From an uncultured Eudoraea sp. (lineage in GTDB: Bacteria > Bacteroidota > Bacteroidia > Flavobacteriales > Flavobacteriaceae), in the NCBI GenBank assembly GCA_947258555.1, contig CAMYJF010000018.1:1-47514 (forward strand): a DNA stretch of 47,514 bases, read 5' to 3'. Positions within the stretch are counted from its first letter, which is position 1. Each line of letters begins with the position of its first letter. This document shows positions 36,338-45,411 of this stretch, in pieces. The translations under genes and the position numbers were made by a program. The notes under the pieces are model-generated. The model was not told the DNA's origin, did no database searches, and saw only the letters and a program-made list of their open reading frames with translations.

Positions 36338-37201
36338 TTATTCGTTGATAGCAGGATCATCCATGCCCTCTTCGATCATAGAGAAAAATTGATCCAGCTT
36401 AGGCAATACTACTATACGGGTCCGTCTGTTCTTAGCCCTGTTGCTAGCAGTATTGTTATCCGTTAGCGGTACATAGTGGCTACGTCCTGCTGCTGTCATT
36501 CGCGCCGGTATTACACCGAATTCATTTTGAAGAATACGTACTACTGCGGTAGCTCGCTTAGCACTTAAATCCCAGTTATCAAGGAGCACTCCACTTTGAT
36601 AAGGTACGTTATCTGTGTGTCCTTCAACCAGGAAGTCGAAATCAGGTTTGTTATTCACAACCTGGGCTACTTTACCCAATACTTGCTTAGCTGCATTGGT
36701 CACATTGTAACTGCCGGTGCTAAATAATAATTTATCGGAGATGGATACAAAAACAACTCCTTTCTCAACACTGATCTCAATATCTTCGTCATCCAGGTTA
36801 CCAAGGACACCTTTAAGGCTTTGAACCAAGGCCAGGTTAACCGAGTCGCGTCGGGTAACGGCATCCTGCAATTTGCGGATGGTCAGATCTTTTTCCCTTA
36901 AACTTTCAAGGGATTTTTCAAGGTTTTCTGCACCCTTGGTAGTTAAGGTAGTCAGATTCCCCATATTGTTGATCAAATCTTGGTTATTCGCTTTTAGGAA
37001 ATCGTTTTGATCTGCCAAAGTTTGGGCACGAGCGTCGGCCGTTGCCTTTTCTTCCAGGCATGTATTCAACTTAACAGTAGCTGAATTGAGCAGGTCTTGA
37101 GTTTCTTGTTGCTGGGCTTCCAGTTCCGCATATTTCTTCTGTGATACACAGGAAGAAAGCAAAACGGCGATGCCTAATAGTGCAATAGTACTTTTTTTCA
37201 T
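36338..37201 (-). CDS. OmpA-family peptidoglycan-associated lipoprotein
   Basis: A 287-residue lipoprotein: signal peptide with lipobox LLSSC (C18), a long coiled-coil region (about 25-125), and a C-terminal OmpA/MotB domain: VVFVSISDKLLFSTGSYNV, VEGHTDNVPY, WDLSAKRATAVVRIL and SNRAKNRRTRIVVLP, with the aspartate and arginine that bind the meso-DAP peptide of peptidoglycan. It would be anchored in the outer membrane by lipid and hold the cell wall, with the coiled coil spanning the periplasm. A -7 promoter candidate lies about 50 bases upstream. Confidence 0.95.
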   Translation of the reverse strand: MKKSTIALLGIAVLLSSCVSQKKYAELEAQQQETQDLLNSATVKLNTCLEEKATADARAQTLADQNDFLKANNQDLINNMGNLTTLTTKGAENLEKSLESLREKDLTIRKLQDAVTRRDSVNLALVQSLKGVLGNLDDEDIEISVEKGVVFVSISDKLLFSTGSYNVTNAAKQVLGKVAQVVNNKPDFDFLVEGHTDNVPYQSGVLLDNWDLSAKRATAVVRILQNEFGVIPARMTAAGRSHYVPLTDNNTASNRAKNRRTRIVVLPKLDQFFSMIEEGMDDPAINE

Positions 37202-37250
37202 GACAAGGTTCTTAGTTTATTACGTGAGTAAATTTTATGCGGTTCCGGAG

Positions 37251-37258
37251 CAAAATTA
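37251..37258 (-). promoter_or_regulatory. Candidate -7 box for the OmpA lipoprotein gene
   Basis: Minus-strand TAATTTTG fits TAnnTTTG and would place the transcript start some 40 bases before the ATG. No clear -33 TTG at the usual distance. Confidence 0.35.
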
Positions 37259-37292
37259 TGTCAATTCATACCCCATCGTTGAACGAAATTAG

Positions 37293-38294
37293 TTAATCTT
37301 TTACTAAAATGTTAAATTCCTTTATACCAAGTACGTAGTGAGACCATACAATAGATTTCGTGACATGGTACTTTTTCAAATATCCGTTGTTATTTCGTTT
37401 TCTAAGCATCCTGCCCAATTTCAGGTAGTAACTGAGATGAGCATGTACAATAGCGATACAGTGTCCTAATTTGAATTGAAGAATGAACCGGATTCCGGCG
37501 ATGAAATCCAAAAACAGCCTGCAGAGTATCAGAATGAAAGCTCTTCTTTTAGGTAAATTTTTAGTGATGGAGTATAATGAATTTCTAAAGTTTAAATAGG
37601 TTTTCCGTGGATCCATATTAGAGAGGGTAGACCCACCTAAATGCAGAACGTGAGAGCTCCCTACATAAAAGACCTGATACCCTGAATTGCGGGCTCGCCA
37701 GCACAGATCAATTTCTTCCTGATGGGCAAAATAATCTTCATCAAATCCACCCAGAGAATTAAATACTTCTTTTCGAATGAACATGCAAGCTCCTGTAGCC
37801 CAAAATATTTCTCGGGTGTCGTCATACTGACCCTTATCAGTTTCTATCGATTGGAAAATTCGCCCTCTGCAGAAAGGATACCCCAAAGCATCTAAAAATC
37901 CCCCTCCGGCTCCGGCATATTCAAAATTATCCGGATCTTTCAGATCAAGGATCTTAGGTTGGACGATTGCCGCTTCTGCATGATCTTCAAAGAATTGAAG
38001 AATAGGAGGGAGCCACCCTTCCGTCACAGCAATATCCGAATTTAAAAGGCAAAATATATCTGCATCCACCTCCTTCAATGCCAGATTGTAACCTTTGGCA
38101 AATCCTTCGTTGGCAGTATTTAGAATGACTCGCACATTTGGATATTCAGCTAAGATAAAATCCACAGAGCCATCTGTGGAAGCATTATCTGCTACGATGA
38201 TCTCGGCATCGGCACTGTACGAAATAACTTTAGGAAGATATTCCTTTAATAGTTGGATCCCGTTCCAATTGAGTATGACGATCGCTAGCTTCAA
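37293..38294 (-). CDS. Family 2 glycosyltransferase
   Basis: A 333-residue GT-A enzyme. MKLAIVILNWNGIQLL starts the nucleotide-sugar domain, IIVADNASTDGSVDF and FCLLNSDIAV (DxD-like NSD) bind the sugar nucleotide and metal, and GGFDEDYFAHQEEIDLCWRARNSGYQ holds the catalytic ED-type acid. The C-terminal part (RRAFILILCRLFLDFIAGIRFIL) is hydrophobic and probably touches the inner membrane. The family makes rhamnosyl and related links in surface polysaccharides; the donor and acceptor are not known. It lies 12 bp behind the HsdR_N-like gene. Confidence 0.92.
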   Translation of the reverse strand: MKLAIVILNWNGIQLLKEYLPKVISYSADAEIIVADNASTDGSVDFILAEYPNVRVILNTANEGFAKGYNLALKEVDADIFCLLNSDIAVTEGWLPPILQFFEDHAEAAIVQPKILDLKDPDNFEYAGAGGGFLDALGYPFCRGRIFQSIETDKGQYDDTREIFWATGACMFIRKEVFNSLGGFDEDYFAHQEEIDLCWRARNSGYQVFYVGSSHVLHLGGSTLSNMDPRKTYLNFRNSLYSITKNLPKRRAFILILCRLFLDFIAGIRFILQFKLGHCIAIVHAHLSYYLKLGRMLRKRNNNGYLKKYHVTKSIVWSHYVLGIKEFNILVKD

Positions 38295-38306
38295 AACGAG
38301 TGCAAA

Positions 38307-38753
38307 TTAAAGGCTTAAATCAGGAATATCCTGTATGAAATCGTATTTTTCATTTACTGTATCTACCGTAAAGAAATAGTGGTCAAGGCCATTGGTGATT
38401 ATAAGAAGTTCGGCCTTCAAACTGCGATTATACTGAGCGATCTGGTCAAAAACTTCTTGTTTTATTGGTGTGGCGGGAGATTTGCACTCGACCAATAGCT
38501 GTATGCTTCCATCTGGTTCATAGACAATAATGTCGAATCTTTTAGTAAGCGAATTAACCTTGATCTGTTTCTCTACCTGTATGCGATTCTTAGGATATCC
38601 CTTATCATAAAGTAGAAAATGAAGCACATGCTGGCGCACCCATTCCTCAGGTTGAAGTGCCACAAATTTTTTCCGGATTTCGTCAAAAATGAGGGGCTTA
38701 TTTTCCTTATTTTTAAACCGAAATGAATAAGGCCTGAAATTGAGTGCTTGCAT
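38307..38753 (-). CDS. HsdR N-terminal-domain protein (stand-alone nuclease-fold)
   Basis: A 148-residue protein matching the type I restriction HsdR N-terminal domain: EEWVRQHVLHFLL, GYPKNRIQVEKQI, and the PD-(D/E)xK core RFDIIVYEPDG...QLLVECKSP, then IAQYNRSLKAELLIITNG. The D...ExK set looks complete, so nuclease activity is possible. It is not part of a restriction system: no HsdM or HsdS gene is near, and such short proteins next to holA are common in Flavobacteriaceae. It is divergent from holA with only 23 bases between starts, so both promoters must overlap. Confidence 0.88.
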   Translation of the reverse strand: MQALNFRPYSFRFKNKENKPLIFDEIRKKFVALQPEEWVRQHVLHFLLYDKGYPKNRIQVEKQIKVNSLTKRFDIIVYEPDGSIQLLVECKSPATPIKQEVFDQIAQYNRSLKAELLIITNGLDHYFFTVDTVNEKYDFIQDIPDLSL

Positions 38754-38776
38754 GCCCTTTAGGCTAATCTGAATTA

Positions 38777-39781
38777 ATGGAAGAAGTTAAGCAAATTGTA
38801 TCAAACATTCGTCAGGGAATTTTTCACCCCATCTATTTCCTATATGGCGATGAACCCTATTTCATTGACAAAGTTGCCTCTTATATAGGAGAAAATGTGT
38901 TGAGTGAAGAGGAGAGGGGTTTTAACCAGATGATCTTGTATGGCAAAGATACAAGTATGGATGAAGTGATCTCCAATGCGAAGAGATACCCGATGATGGC
39001 GGAGAAGCAAGTGATCATAGTAAGGGAAGCGCAGCACTTATCTCGTATGATCGAAAAACTTGTACCCTATGCAGAACAACCACAGGAGTCAACCTTATTG
39101 GTATTTTGCTACAAGTATAAAAAGCTTGACAAGCGAAAGAAATTATATAAAACGCTCCTGTCTAATAATGGGTTTCTGTTTGAAAGCAAGAAATTATACG
39201 AGAATCAGGTATCGGATTGGATACGGGGCCTCTTGAAGGGAAAAGGATATACGATCACTCATAAGGCCAGTATGTTGTTAGTAGAATTTTTGGGTACAGA
39301 CCTGAGCCGTATTAACAACGAATTAGAAAAGTTAATGCTTGTTTTGGAAGACGGGTCAGAAATAAGTCCGGAAGCCATCGAGCATCACATCGGGATCAGT
39401 AAGGATTTCAATAATTTTGAGTTAAAGAAGGCCATTGGGGAAAGGGATATCCTAAAGGCATCCAGGATCATTACATATTTTGCCCAAAATCCAAGAGAGA
39501 ATCCATTCGTAGTAACCCTCTCCTTATTACATAATTTCTTTTCTCAATTACTGCAATATCACGGATTACATGATCACAATCCCAAGACAGTTGCCAGTGC
39601 ATTGCGTATCAACCCATATTTCGTGAATGAATATCAAACGGCTGCGCGGAATTATTCCATGAGGCGTTCTTCTGAGATCGTAAGTGCGTTAAGAGAGCTG
39701 GACCTTAAAGGTAAAGGCGTAGGGGCATCACAGATGTCACATCCGGATCTGCTTAAGGAAATGCTCGCAAAAATTGTCTGA
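38777..39781 (+). CDS. holA: DNA polymerase III delta subunit
   Basis: A 334-residue HolA-family protein. FHPIYFLYGDEPYFIDKV near the start, the SLL-type PMMAEKQVIIVREAQHL segment, KTLLSNNGFLFESKKLYENQV, LVEFLGTDLSRINNELEKL, and PFVVTLSLLHNFFSQLLQYHGL make up the three-domain clamp-loader wrench. The delta subunit opens the beta clamp on DNA. Its Walker-type ATP site is degenerate, as normal for delta. Convergent with the DoxX gene, one base between the stops. Confidence 0.93.
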   Translation: MEEVKQIVSNIRQGIFHPIYFLYGDEPYFIDKVASYIGENVLSEEERGFNQMILYGKDTSMDEVISNAKRYPMMAEKQVIIVREAQHLSRMIEKLVPYAEQPQESTLLVFCYKYKKLDKRKKLYKTLLSNNGFLFESKKLYENQVSDWIRGLLKGKGYTITHKASMLLVEFLGTDLSRINNELEKLMLVLEDGSEISPEAIEHHIGISKDFNNFELKKAIGERDILKASRIITYFAQNPRENPFVVTLSLLHNFFSQLLQYHGLHDHNPKTVASALRINPYFVNEYQTAARNYSMRRSSEIVSALRELDLKGKGVGASQMSHPDLLKEMLAKIV

Positions 39782-39782
39782 T

Positions 39783-40160
39783 CTATTCCTTGTCCAAACT
39801 ATATTTCCCAGGTCCCAGTAAAAAGATCACTAGAAAAAACCCCAGGAAAAGAAGTGCTTTCTCTTTCACACCAAAGGGATCAGCAGAATGTACTACAAAT
39901 GCGGCAACGGCCATAACTAAAGCTGGCGGAATTGCGGCCCATTTTGTCTTGAATCCAAGGATTATGAGAATAGGACAAATAAATTCCCCAAGCACAGCCA
40001 GGAATAAGGTAGGCGTAGCACCAATGCCTATTGGATCTGAAAATTCAAAATCGCCTCCAATAAGTTTTTGAAATTTAGGAATTCCGTGAGTGAGTAATAA
40101 GGCTGAGGGAACAATACGCAAAAGAGCTAAGCCGATGTCTTTTTTTAATGTATTAGCCAT
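39783..40160 (-). CDS. DoxX-family membrane protein
   Basis: A 125-residue protein with four spans: IGLALLRIVPSALLLTHGIPKFQKL (DoxX start with GxxKF), PTLFLAVLGEFICPILIILGF with the ExxxPxLLxxG pattern, AIPPALVMAVAAFVVHSA, and EKALLFLGFFLVIFLLGPG with YSLD at the end. DoxX proteins are small quinone-related or stress membrane proteins of poorly known role. The 41-bp gap to the next gene shows no terminator. Confidence 0.9.
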   Translation of the reverse strand: MANTLKKDIGLALLRIVPSALLLTHGIPKFQKLIGGDFEFSDPIGIGATPTLFLAVLGEFICPILIILGFKTKWAAIPPALVMAVAAFVVHSADPFGVKEKALLFLGFFLVIFLLGPGKYSLDKE

Positions 40161-40203
40161 TTAAATTTAGAATTGGTTACCAAATAAAAGTATGATATTT
40201 TGT

Positions 40204-42474
40204 TTAAATATGTTCATACAGGCCTAAACTTTTCCGGAAAATACTCACAAATTCATCTACGTTCTCTTTACTAAAACACAAGGGTGGTTTTATCTTAATT
40301 ACTTGATTATGAATGCCATCCGTACTCGATAAAATCCCATTATTCCGTAAAAAGTTTATTACATACTTGGCTAATTTGCCATCAGGTAGATTATTGTGGT
40401 CGACCATTTCTACACCCAAAAAGAGGCCTTCTCCTCGAATATCACCAATAGTGCCATACGATTCTTGTAGTATTTTAAGTTGTTTTTTAAAATAGTCGCC
40501 GACTTGCTTGGCATGATGTTGAAGTGAATCTCTCTCAATGACATTCAAAACTTCTTCACCTATCAGGCAGCTCACCGGATTTCCCCCGAAAGAAGTAAAG
40601 AATTCTGGTCCTTCAGCAAATTTACTAGCGATCTCTGTAGTAGTTACTACAGCCCCAATGGGATGTCCATTTCCCATGGGTTTACCCAGGATGACAATAT
40701 CCGGGATAACACCCTGCATTTCGAACCCCCAGTAAGAATTGCCTAAGCGACCAAAGCCGACTTGCACCTCATCTGAAATACATATTCCACCTTGCTTACG
40801 GATGGCCTCATAGACCTCGTTTAAATATCCTATGGGAAGTGGAACCTGTCCTCCGCATCCTACAATGGGTTCGGCAATAAATGCGCCCAGGGTGCCCACG
40901 TGGTCTGCTATTAGTGCTTTGGCACGGTTGGAAAAGTAAGAAGCTGCATTTTTGCGCATATTGGCCTTTAAGGCAAATGCATTGGGTAGTTTAGATTCAA
41001 CTACATGATCGGGCTTGCCTATGGAACCTGCTTTGCTGTATTTGTAATGGCTGATCTCAATAGCTGCCTGGGTATTCCCGTGATATCCTTCCTCCAACAC
41101 CATGATTTTTTTTCGTTTAGTATACGATCTTGCAAGTCGCAGCGCTAAGTCTGTAGCAGCACTCCCCGAATTAACAAAGTATACTTTATCAAGGGAAGGG
41201 GGGAATTTTTGAAGAAGTTTATCGGCATAATTATTTAGTTCCGGATATAAGTAGCGCGTATTTGTATTGAGTCGTGCCATTGCAGCCTGTCCGGCCTTTA
41301 CTACATCTGGATTGCTATGGCCAACGAGCATGATGTTATTATATGCATCCAGGAATGTATTGCCTTCATAATCATACATGAACTGTAAAGCCGACTTGTA
41401 CATAGGTATGGGCTCTTCATAGGACAGAGATAAGGTCTGACTGAAAAAGGAATTCCTTTGGTTGTTAAGCTGGCCTCGTTCAGGCAGCGGTCCCTGCGGC
41501 AAGCCGGATGCCTTCCTGAATACATTTTGCGCTTTTAGTGGATTAATACGTATCCATTTTTTCAATACCTCCTGCGCTGGTTTTTGTGAAATAACCAGGT
41601 ATTCGTTTTCAGGATCAGCTCTTAGCGATTTGGCCGCATGACATAAGGTGGTGCATAAACGCGCGGCGACCAGGTAATAAAGGTTGTCGATCTCAATTTC
41701 CTTTAGCGGTATTTGTTTAGAATAAGCGGAGATCACACGCGTGGCGGCTTCCAGAATATTTTCGACTCCCATCAGGGAGTAGGCAAGGGCAATAGCCAGT
41801 TCATTGATTCGCCAGCTGTAGCACATATCTCCAAAGTCAATCAGTCCGCTTATCGTTTTTTCACTTGTGAGGACATTCCAGTCATTGGCATCTCCATGTA
41901 TGAGTTGAGAAGGAAATTGGTAATAATGAGGCATGACCATCTCTTGGAACTGCAGTAAGAAATAGGAAATTAATCTGCGCAAAGGAATATCACTTACTTC
42001 TTCAACTAGCGGGATATTTTCCAGCGCATGCCTTAAATCCCATTCCCTAGCATAGGATGGAGGGGCAGGCAGTCCGGATTTTTCCAGGGTCAGGTCTATT
42101 TCAGCAAGTACGTGTCCGAGATCGGATAATATTTTGTCAGAGGGGTTTTGCTCAGCTAGAAAGTTACCTTCCAGAAAAGTTTGCAATCTATAAATATCAT
42201 TTTCAGATTCGGTAATAAGCTCCCCTGTATGGGACGGGCAGACCTCAGGAATTTGACAACTTACTTTGCCTTTTAGTGCCTGGAGCACAAGATTCTCGTG
42301 TCTAACTTTAGCATAGTGTTTATTCTCACGAGGAAACTTCTTGAATATGAAGTTCCCGGAAGCACTGATAACCTTGAAGGTTGCTATTTCATATCCCATC
42401 AATCGTTCAATTGAATGAACCTCCAAATGATAGGCGTCCGTTAGAATTTGATACTCTTGTTTATTGTCGCTCAT
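40204..42474 (-). CDS. Fusion of APH-type kinase and class III aminotransferase-fold phospho-lyase
   Basis: A 756-residue two-domain protein from ATG 42474; an ATG at 42516 would add 14 residues that look non-native. The N-terminal 330 residues are an aminoglycoside-phosphotransferase/choline-kinase fold: FIFKKFP, RLQTFLEGN, LIHGDANDWNVLT (catalytic HGDxxxxN) and GLIDFGDMCYSW (DFGD). The rest is a class III aminotransferase: MLVGHSNPDVVKA, YFVNSGSAATDLALRLAR, SDEVQVGFGRLG, and LGKPMGNGHPIGAVVTT with PLP lysine K598. In humans the separate enzymes hydroxylysine kinase and 5-phosphohydroxylysine phospho-lyase have these folds, and the related ETNPPL acts on phosphoethanolamine. So the likely job is to phosphorylate a hydroxylated amine and eliminate phosphate and ammonia. 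The exact substrate is not known. Confidence 0.88.
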   Translation of the reverse strand: MSDNKQEYQILTDAYHLEVHSIERLMGYEIATFKVISASGNFIFKKFPRENKHYAKVRHENLVLQALKGKVSCQIPEVCPSHTGELITESENDIYRLQTFLEGNFLAEQNPSDKILSDLGHVLAEIDLTLEKSGLPAPPSYAREWDLRHALENIPLVEEVSDIPLRRLISYFLLQFQEMVMPHYYQFPSQLIHGDANDWNVLTSEKTISGLIDFGDMCYSWRINELAIALAYSLMGVENILEAATRVISAYSKQIPLKEIEIDNLYYLVAARLCTTLCHAAKSLRADPENEYLVISQKPAQEVLKKWIRINPLKAQNVFRKASGLPQGPLPERGQLNNQRNSFFSQTLSLSYEEPIPMYKSALQFMYDYEGNTFLDAYNNIMLVGHSNPDVVKAGQAAMARLNTNTRYLYPELNNYADKLLQKFPPSLDKVYFVNSGSAATDLALRLARSYTKRKKIMVLEEGYHGNTQAAIEISHYKYSKAGSIGKPDHVVESKLPNAFALKANMRKNAASYFSNRAKALIADHVGTLGAFIAEPIVGCGGQVPLPIGYLNEVYEAIRKQGGICISDEVQVGFGRLGNSYWGFEMQGVIPDIVILGKPMGNGHPIGAVVTTTEIASKFAEGPEFFTSFGGNPVSCLIGEEVLNVIERDSLQHHAKQVGDYFKKQLKILQESYGTIGDIRGEGLFLGVEMVDHNNLPDGKLAKYVINFLRNNGILSSTDGIHNQVIKIKPPLCFSKENVDEFVSIFRKSLGLYEHI

Positions 42475-42536
42475 TGTCCGTTTTTCCGACTTCGATAAGT
42501 TTAAATCACACTGCAAAATATGAAATGATAAATGAA

Positions 42537-42567
42537 TTGTGATACAGGCTAATATGACCTATATTTA
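42537..42567 (+). promoter_or_regulatory. Candidate promoter for the M16 protease
   Basis: TTG at 42537-42539, 20-base spacer, TATATTTA at 42560-42567 (TAnnTTTR). The transcript would start about 25-30 bases before the chosen ATG at 42602, which also argues against a GTG start at 42539. Confidence 0.4.
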
Positions 42568-42601
42568 TTCGATATTTTCAAGAATCAAAATAACTATAGT
42601 C

Positions 42602-45379
42602 ATGAAAAAATTATTAGCATTTATTGTTGTGTTGTTAGTTGTTCAAAGCGGTGTTAGCCAAGGCTTTGAATTTAAGGCAAGCGACATAAATATTTCCTAC
42701 GAAAAATTTGTCCTCCCGAACGGACTAACCTTATTAGTACATGAAGATCACAAAGCACCAATTGCTGCTGTAAATGTGTGGTATCATGTTGGATCGAAAA
42801 ATGAAAAGCCAGGCAAAAGCGGATTTGCTCATTTATTTGAGCATTTGATGTTTAATGGAAGTGAGAATTTCAATGATGATTATTTCCAGGCCTTAGAACG
42901 AATCGGTGGAACAGATCTGAATGGAACCACTAATTCGGATCGTACGAATTATTTCCAGAATGTCCCGGTTGCGGCCCTGGATCAGGTATTATTCCTTGAA
43001 TCGGATAGAATGGGGCACTTACTCGGTGCTATCGACCAGGCTAAATTGGATGAACAACGTGGTGTTGTTCAAAATGAAAAAAGACAGGGAGAAAACCAGC
43101 CTTATGGTAAGCAATGGGATTATTTAACCAAGGCGATGTATCCGAAAGGGCATCCCTATAGTTGGACAGTGATCGGTGAAATGGCCGATTTGAATGCGGC
43201 CAGCCTGGAAGATGTACAGGAATGGTTTAAGAGCTATTATGGTGCAGCTAATGCCGTGGTTGCCGTTGCCGGGGATATTGAACCTCAGGAGGTATATCAA
43301 AAGGTATTGAACTACTTTGGGGACATCCCAAGTGGGCCGACCATTGAAAGACAAGAGGTTAATGTGCCTGAACATAATGGAAATACCTATCAGGTTTACC
43401 AGGACCGAGTGCCTGAAAGTCGGGTATTATTTGCCTGGAACACACCTCGTTTTGGGGATAGGGAAGACATTCATTTTGATTTGATATCGGCCATATTAAC
43501 CAGCGGTAAAAATTCAAGATTGTATAAGAAGCTGGTATACGAAGATCAGGTCGCAAGTAGTGTTGTATCCTTTCAGTCGAGTAGTGAGATCAGTAGTAAC
43601 TTTATCTCATGGGCCAATGTAAAGCCGGGTGAAGATGTTGACGCGGTGAAAAATCAGCTTTCGGATATCATTCAAGAATTGGCCATGAATGGTCCGACCG
43701 AAGCAGAGCTTAATCGGGTTAAATCTGCCTATTTCGCAAACTTTATTAAAGGCTTAGAACGTATTGGCGGTTTTGGTGGCGTTTCAGATATCCTTGCATC
43801 CAATGAAACTTATTTTGGAGATGCGGGTTATTATCAGACGGTTCTAAAATATGTAGAGGAAGCAACTACAGCCGATATTCAAAAAACAGCTAAGAAATGG
43901 TTAACGAAGGGCAAACATACATTGATCTGTAACCCCTTTCCGGAATATGAAGTGTCGCCAACAACAGTTGACCGGACTACATTACCTGCACTTGGAACTC
44001 CAAAGAGTTCTTCTTTTCCTGATCTTCAAAGAGCAACTTTGTCCAATGGCTTAAATGTTGTATTGGCTCAGAGAAGTGGTGTGCCTACTATTGTGATGAA
44101 TTTAATGGTAGATGCAGGATACAAAACAGATCATTTAGCAAAGCCGGGTACCGCTTCCTTAGCCATGAATTTATTGGATGAAGGAACTACTTCTTTGAAT
44201 TCTTTAGAAATCAATGAAAAGTTGCAACTTTTAGGTGCCAGCATTTCTACTTTTTCCAATCAGGACATATCCAGTGTGTATTTGAACACATTAAAGCCAA
44301 GTCTTAATGCCAGTCTTGAATTATTTGGGGATGTAGTACTGAATCCTGCTTTTCCGGAACAGGAATTCACACGCTTACAAACAGAGCAGATAAATAACAT
44401 TAAGAATGAGAAAGCACAGCCCATTACCATGGCATTGCGGGTAATGAATAAATACATGTATGGGGAAGGACATCCTTATAGCAATCCGTATACAGGAACC
44501 GGTTATGAGGAAACAGTTTCTGGGTTGACTCGAGAAGATGTCGTTAATTTCTACGATACCTGGATGAAACCTAATAATGCCACCCTGGTTGTGACAGGCG
44601 ATCTAAGCATAGATGAATTGACGTCTGTTTTAGAAAAATCCCTGGGGAAATGGAAAAAAGGAGATGTGCCTTCTATTACCTTCAGTGCACCAAAAACTGA
44701 CTCCAGGAATACGTTATATCTTATGGATAGGCCTGAATCTCAACAATCTCTGATCATTGCCGGACATCTAACCGAGAAATATGGAGACCTATCAGAAATT
44801 GCACTGGGACAGATGGTAAGCATATTGGGAGGCGACTTCACTTCAAGGATAAATATGAACCTTCGTGAAGATAAACACTGGTCTTATGGGGCTCGTGGTT
44901 TGGTTCTAGGCGCGCGGGAAGAGCGACCATTCATTGTTTACGCTGCTGTACAAACAGATAAATCTGCAGAAAGTGTAACCGAAGTAAGAAAAGAGATTTC
45001 TGAATTTATCAGTACCAGGCCTGCAACTTCTGCAGAAGTGGAGAAGGTAAAAACGAATCAAATTCTCAAGTTACCCGGCCAATGGGAGACGAACAGTGCG
45101 GTTAACAATTCCTTGTCAACAATTGTTCGATATGGCCTAGACGATAACTACTATCAGAAGTATGATGAGAATGTGAGAAATCTTTCGTTGGACGATGTGA
45201 TCAATGTGAGCAAGCAGGTTGTGAAACCAGCGGAGATGAATTGGTTCATGGTAGGGGACAAGGCGAAGATCGTAGATAAGTTGGACGAATTAGGGTTCGA
45301 TGCCATTATTGAGATCGATGCGGATGGGAAACCTAAGAAACCAACGATCCCTCAAATAGAGCCTGAAATAAAGAATTAA
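42602..45379 (+). CDS. Secreted M16-family zinc protease (two-domain, single chain)
   Basis: A 925-residue exported protein with signal peptide MKKLLAFIVVLLVVQSGVSQ; ATG 42602 is chosen because the signal starts there and upstream codons look untranslated. The first M16 half holds the inverted zinc motif HLFEH (77-81) with the distal glutamate E159 in VVQNEKRQ. The second half (from about 480, LSNGLNVVLAQRSGVPTIV) has the same fold but lacks HxxEH (GTASLAMNLLDEG), so it is the inactive partner domain, as in many paired M16 proteins. It probably cuts unfolded peptides in the periplasm or outer membrane. Confidence 0.94.
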   Translation: MKKLLAFIVVLLVVQSGVSQGFEFKASDINISYEKFVLPNGLTLLVHEDHKAPIAAVNVWYHVGSKNEKPGKSGFAHLFEHLMFNGSENFNDDYFQALERIGGTDLNGTTNSDRTNYFQNVPVAALDQVLFLESDRMGHLLGAIDQAKLDEQRGVVQNEKRQGENQPYGKQWDYLTKAMYPKGHPYSWTVIGEMADLNAASLEDVQEWFKSYYGAANAVVAVAGDIEPQEVYQKVLNYFGDIPSGPTIERQEVNVPEHNGNTYQVYQDRVPESRVLFAWNTPRFGDREDIHFDLISAILTSGKNSRLYKKLVYEDQVASSVVSFQSSSEISSNFISWANVKPGEDVDAVKNQLSDIIQELAMNGPTEAELNRVKSAYFANFIKGLERIGGFGGVSDILASNETYFGDAGYYQTVLKYVEEATTADIQKTAKKWLTKGKHTLICNPFPEYEVSPTTVDRTTLPALGTPKSSSFPDLQRATLSNGLNVVLAQRSGVPTIVMNLMVDAGYKTDHLAKPGTASLAMNLLDEGTTSLNSLEINEKLQLLGASISTFSNQDISSVYLNTLKPSLNASLELFGDVVLNPAFPEQEFTRLQTEQINNIKNEKAQPITMALRVMNKYMYGEGHPYSNPYTGTGYEETVSGLTREDVVNFYDTWMKPNNATLVVTGDLSIDELTSVLEKSLGKWKKGDVPSITFSAPKTDSRNTLYLMDRPESQQSLIIAGHLTEKYGDLSEIALGQMVSILGGDFTSRINMNLREDKHWSYGARGLVLGAREERPFIVYAAVQTDKSAESVTEVRKEISEFISTRPATSAEVEKVKTNQILKLPGQWETNSAVNNSLSTIVRYGLDDNYYQKYDENVRNLSLDDVINVSKQVVKPAEMNWFMVGDKAKIVDKLDELGFDAIIEIDADGKPKKPTIPQIEPEIKN

Positions 45380-45411
45380 GTAAATAGGGTGAACCTGCAG
45401 ATTGTTTCGAA

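Noticed and set aside
38307-38753. A type I restriction system
   Set aside because: Only the HsdR N-terminal domain is present; no HsdM, HsdS or helicase part is near, and the place beside holA suggests a housekeeping or stand-alone protein.
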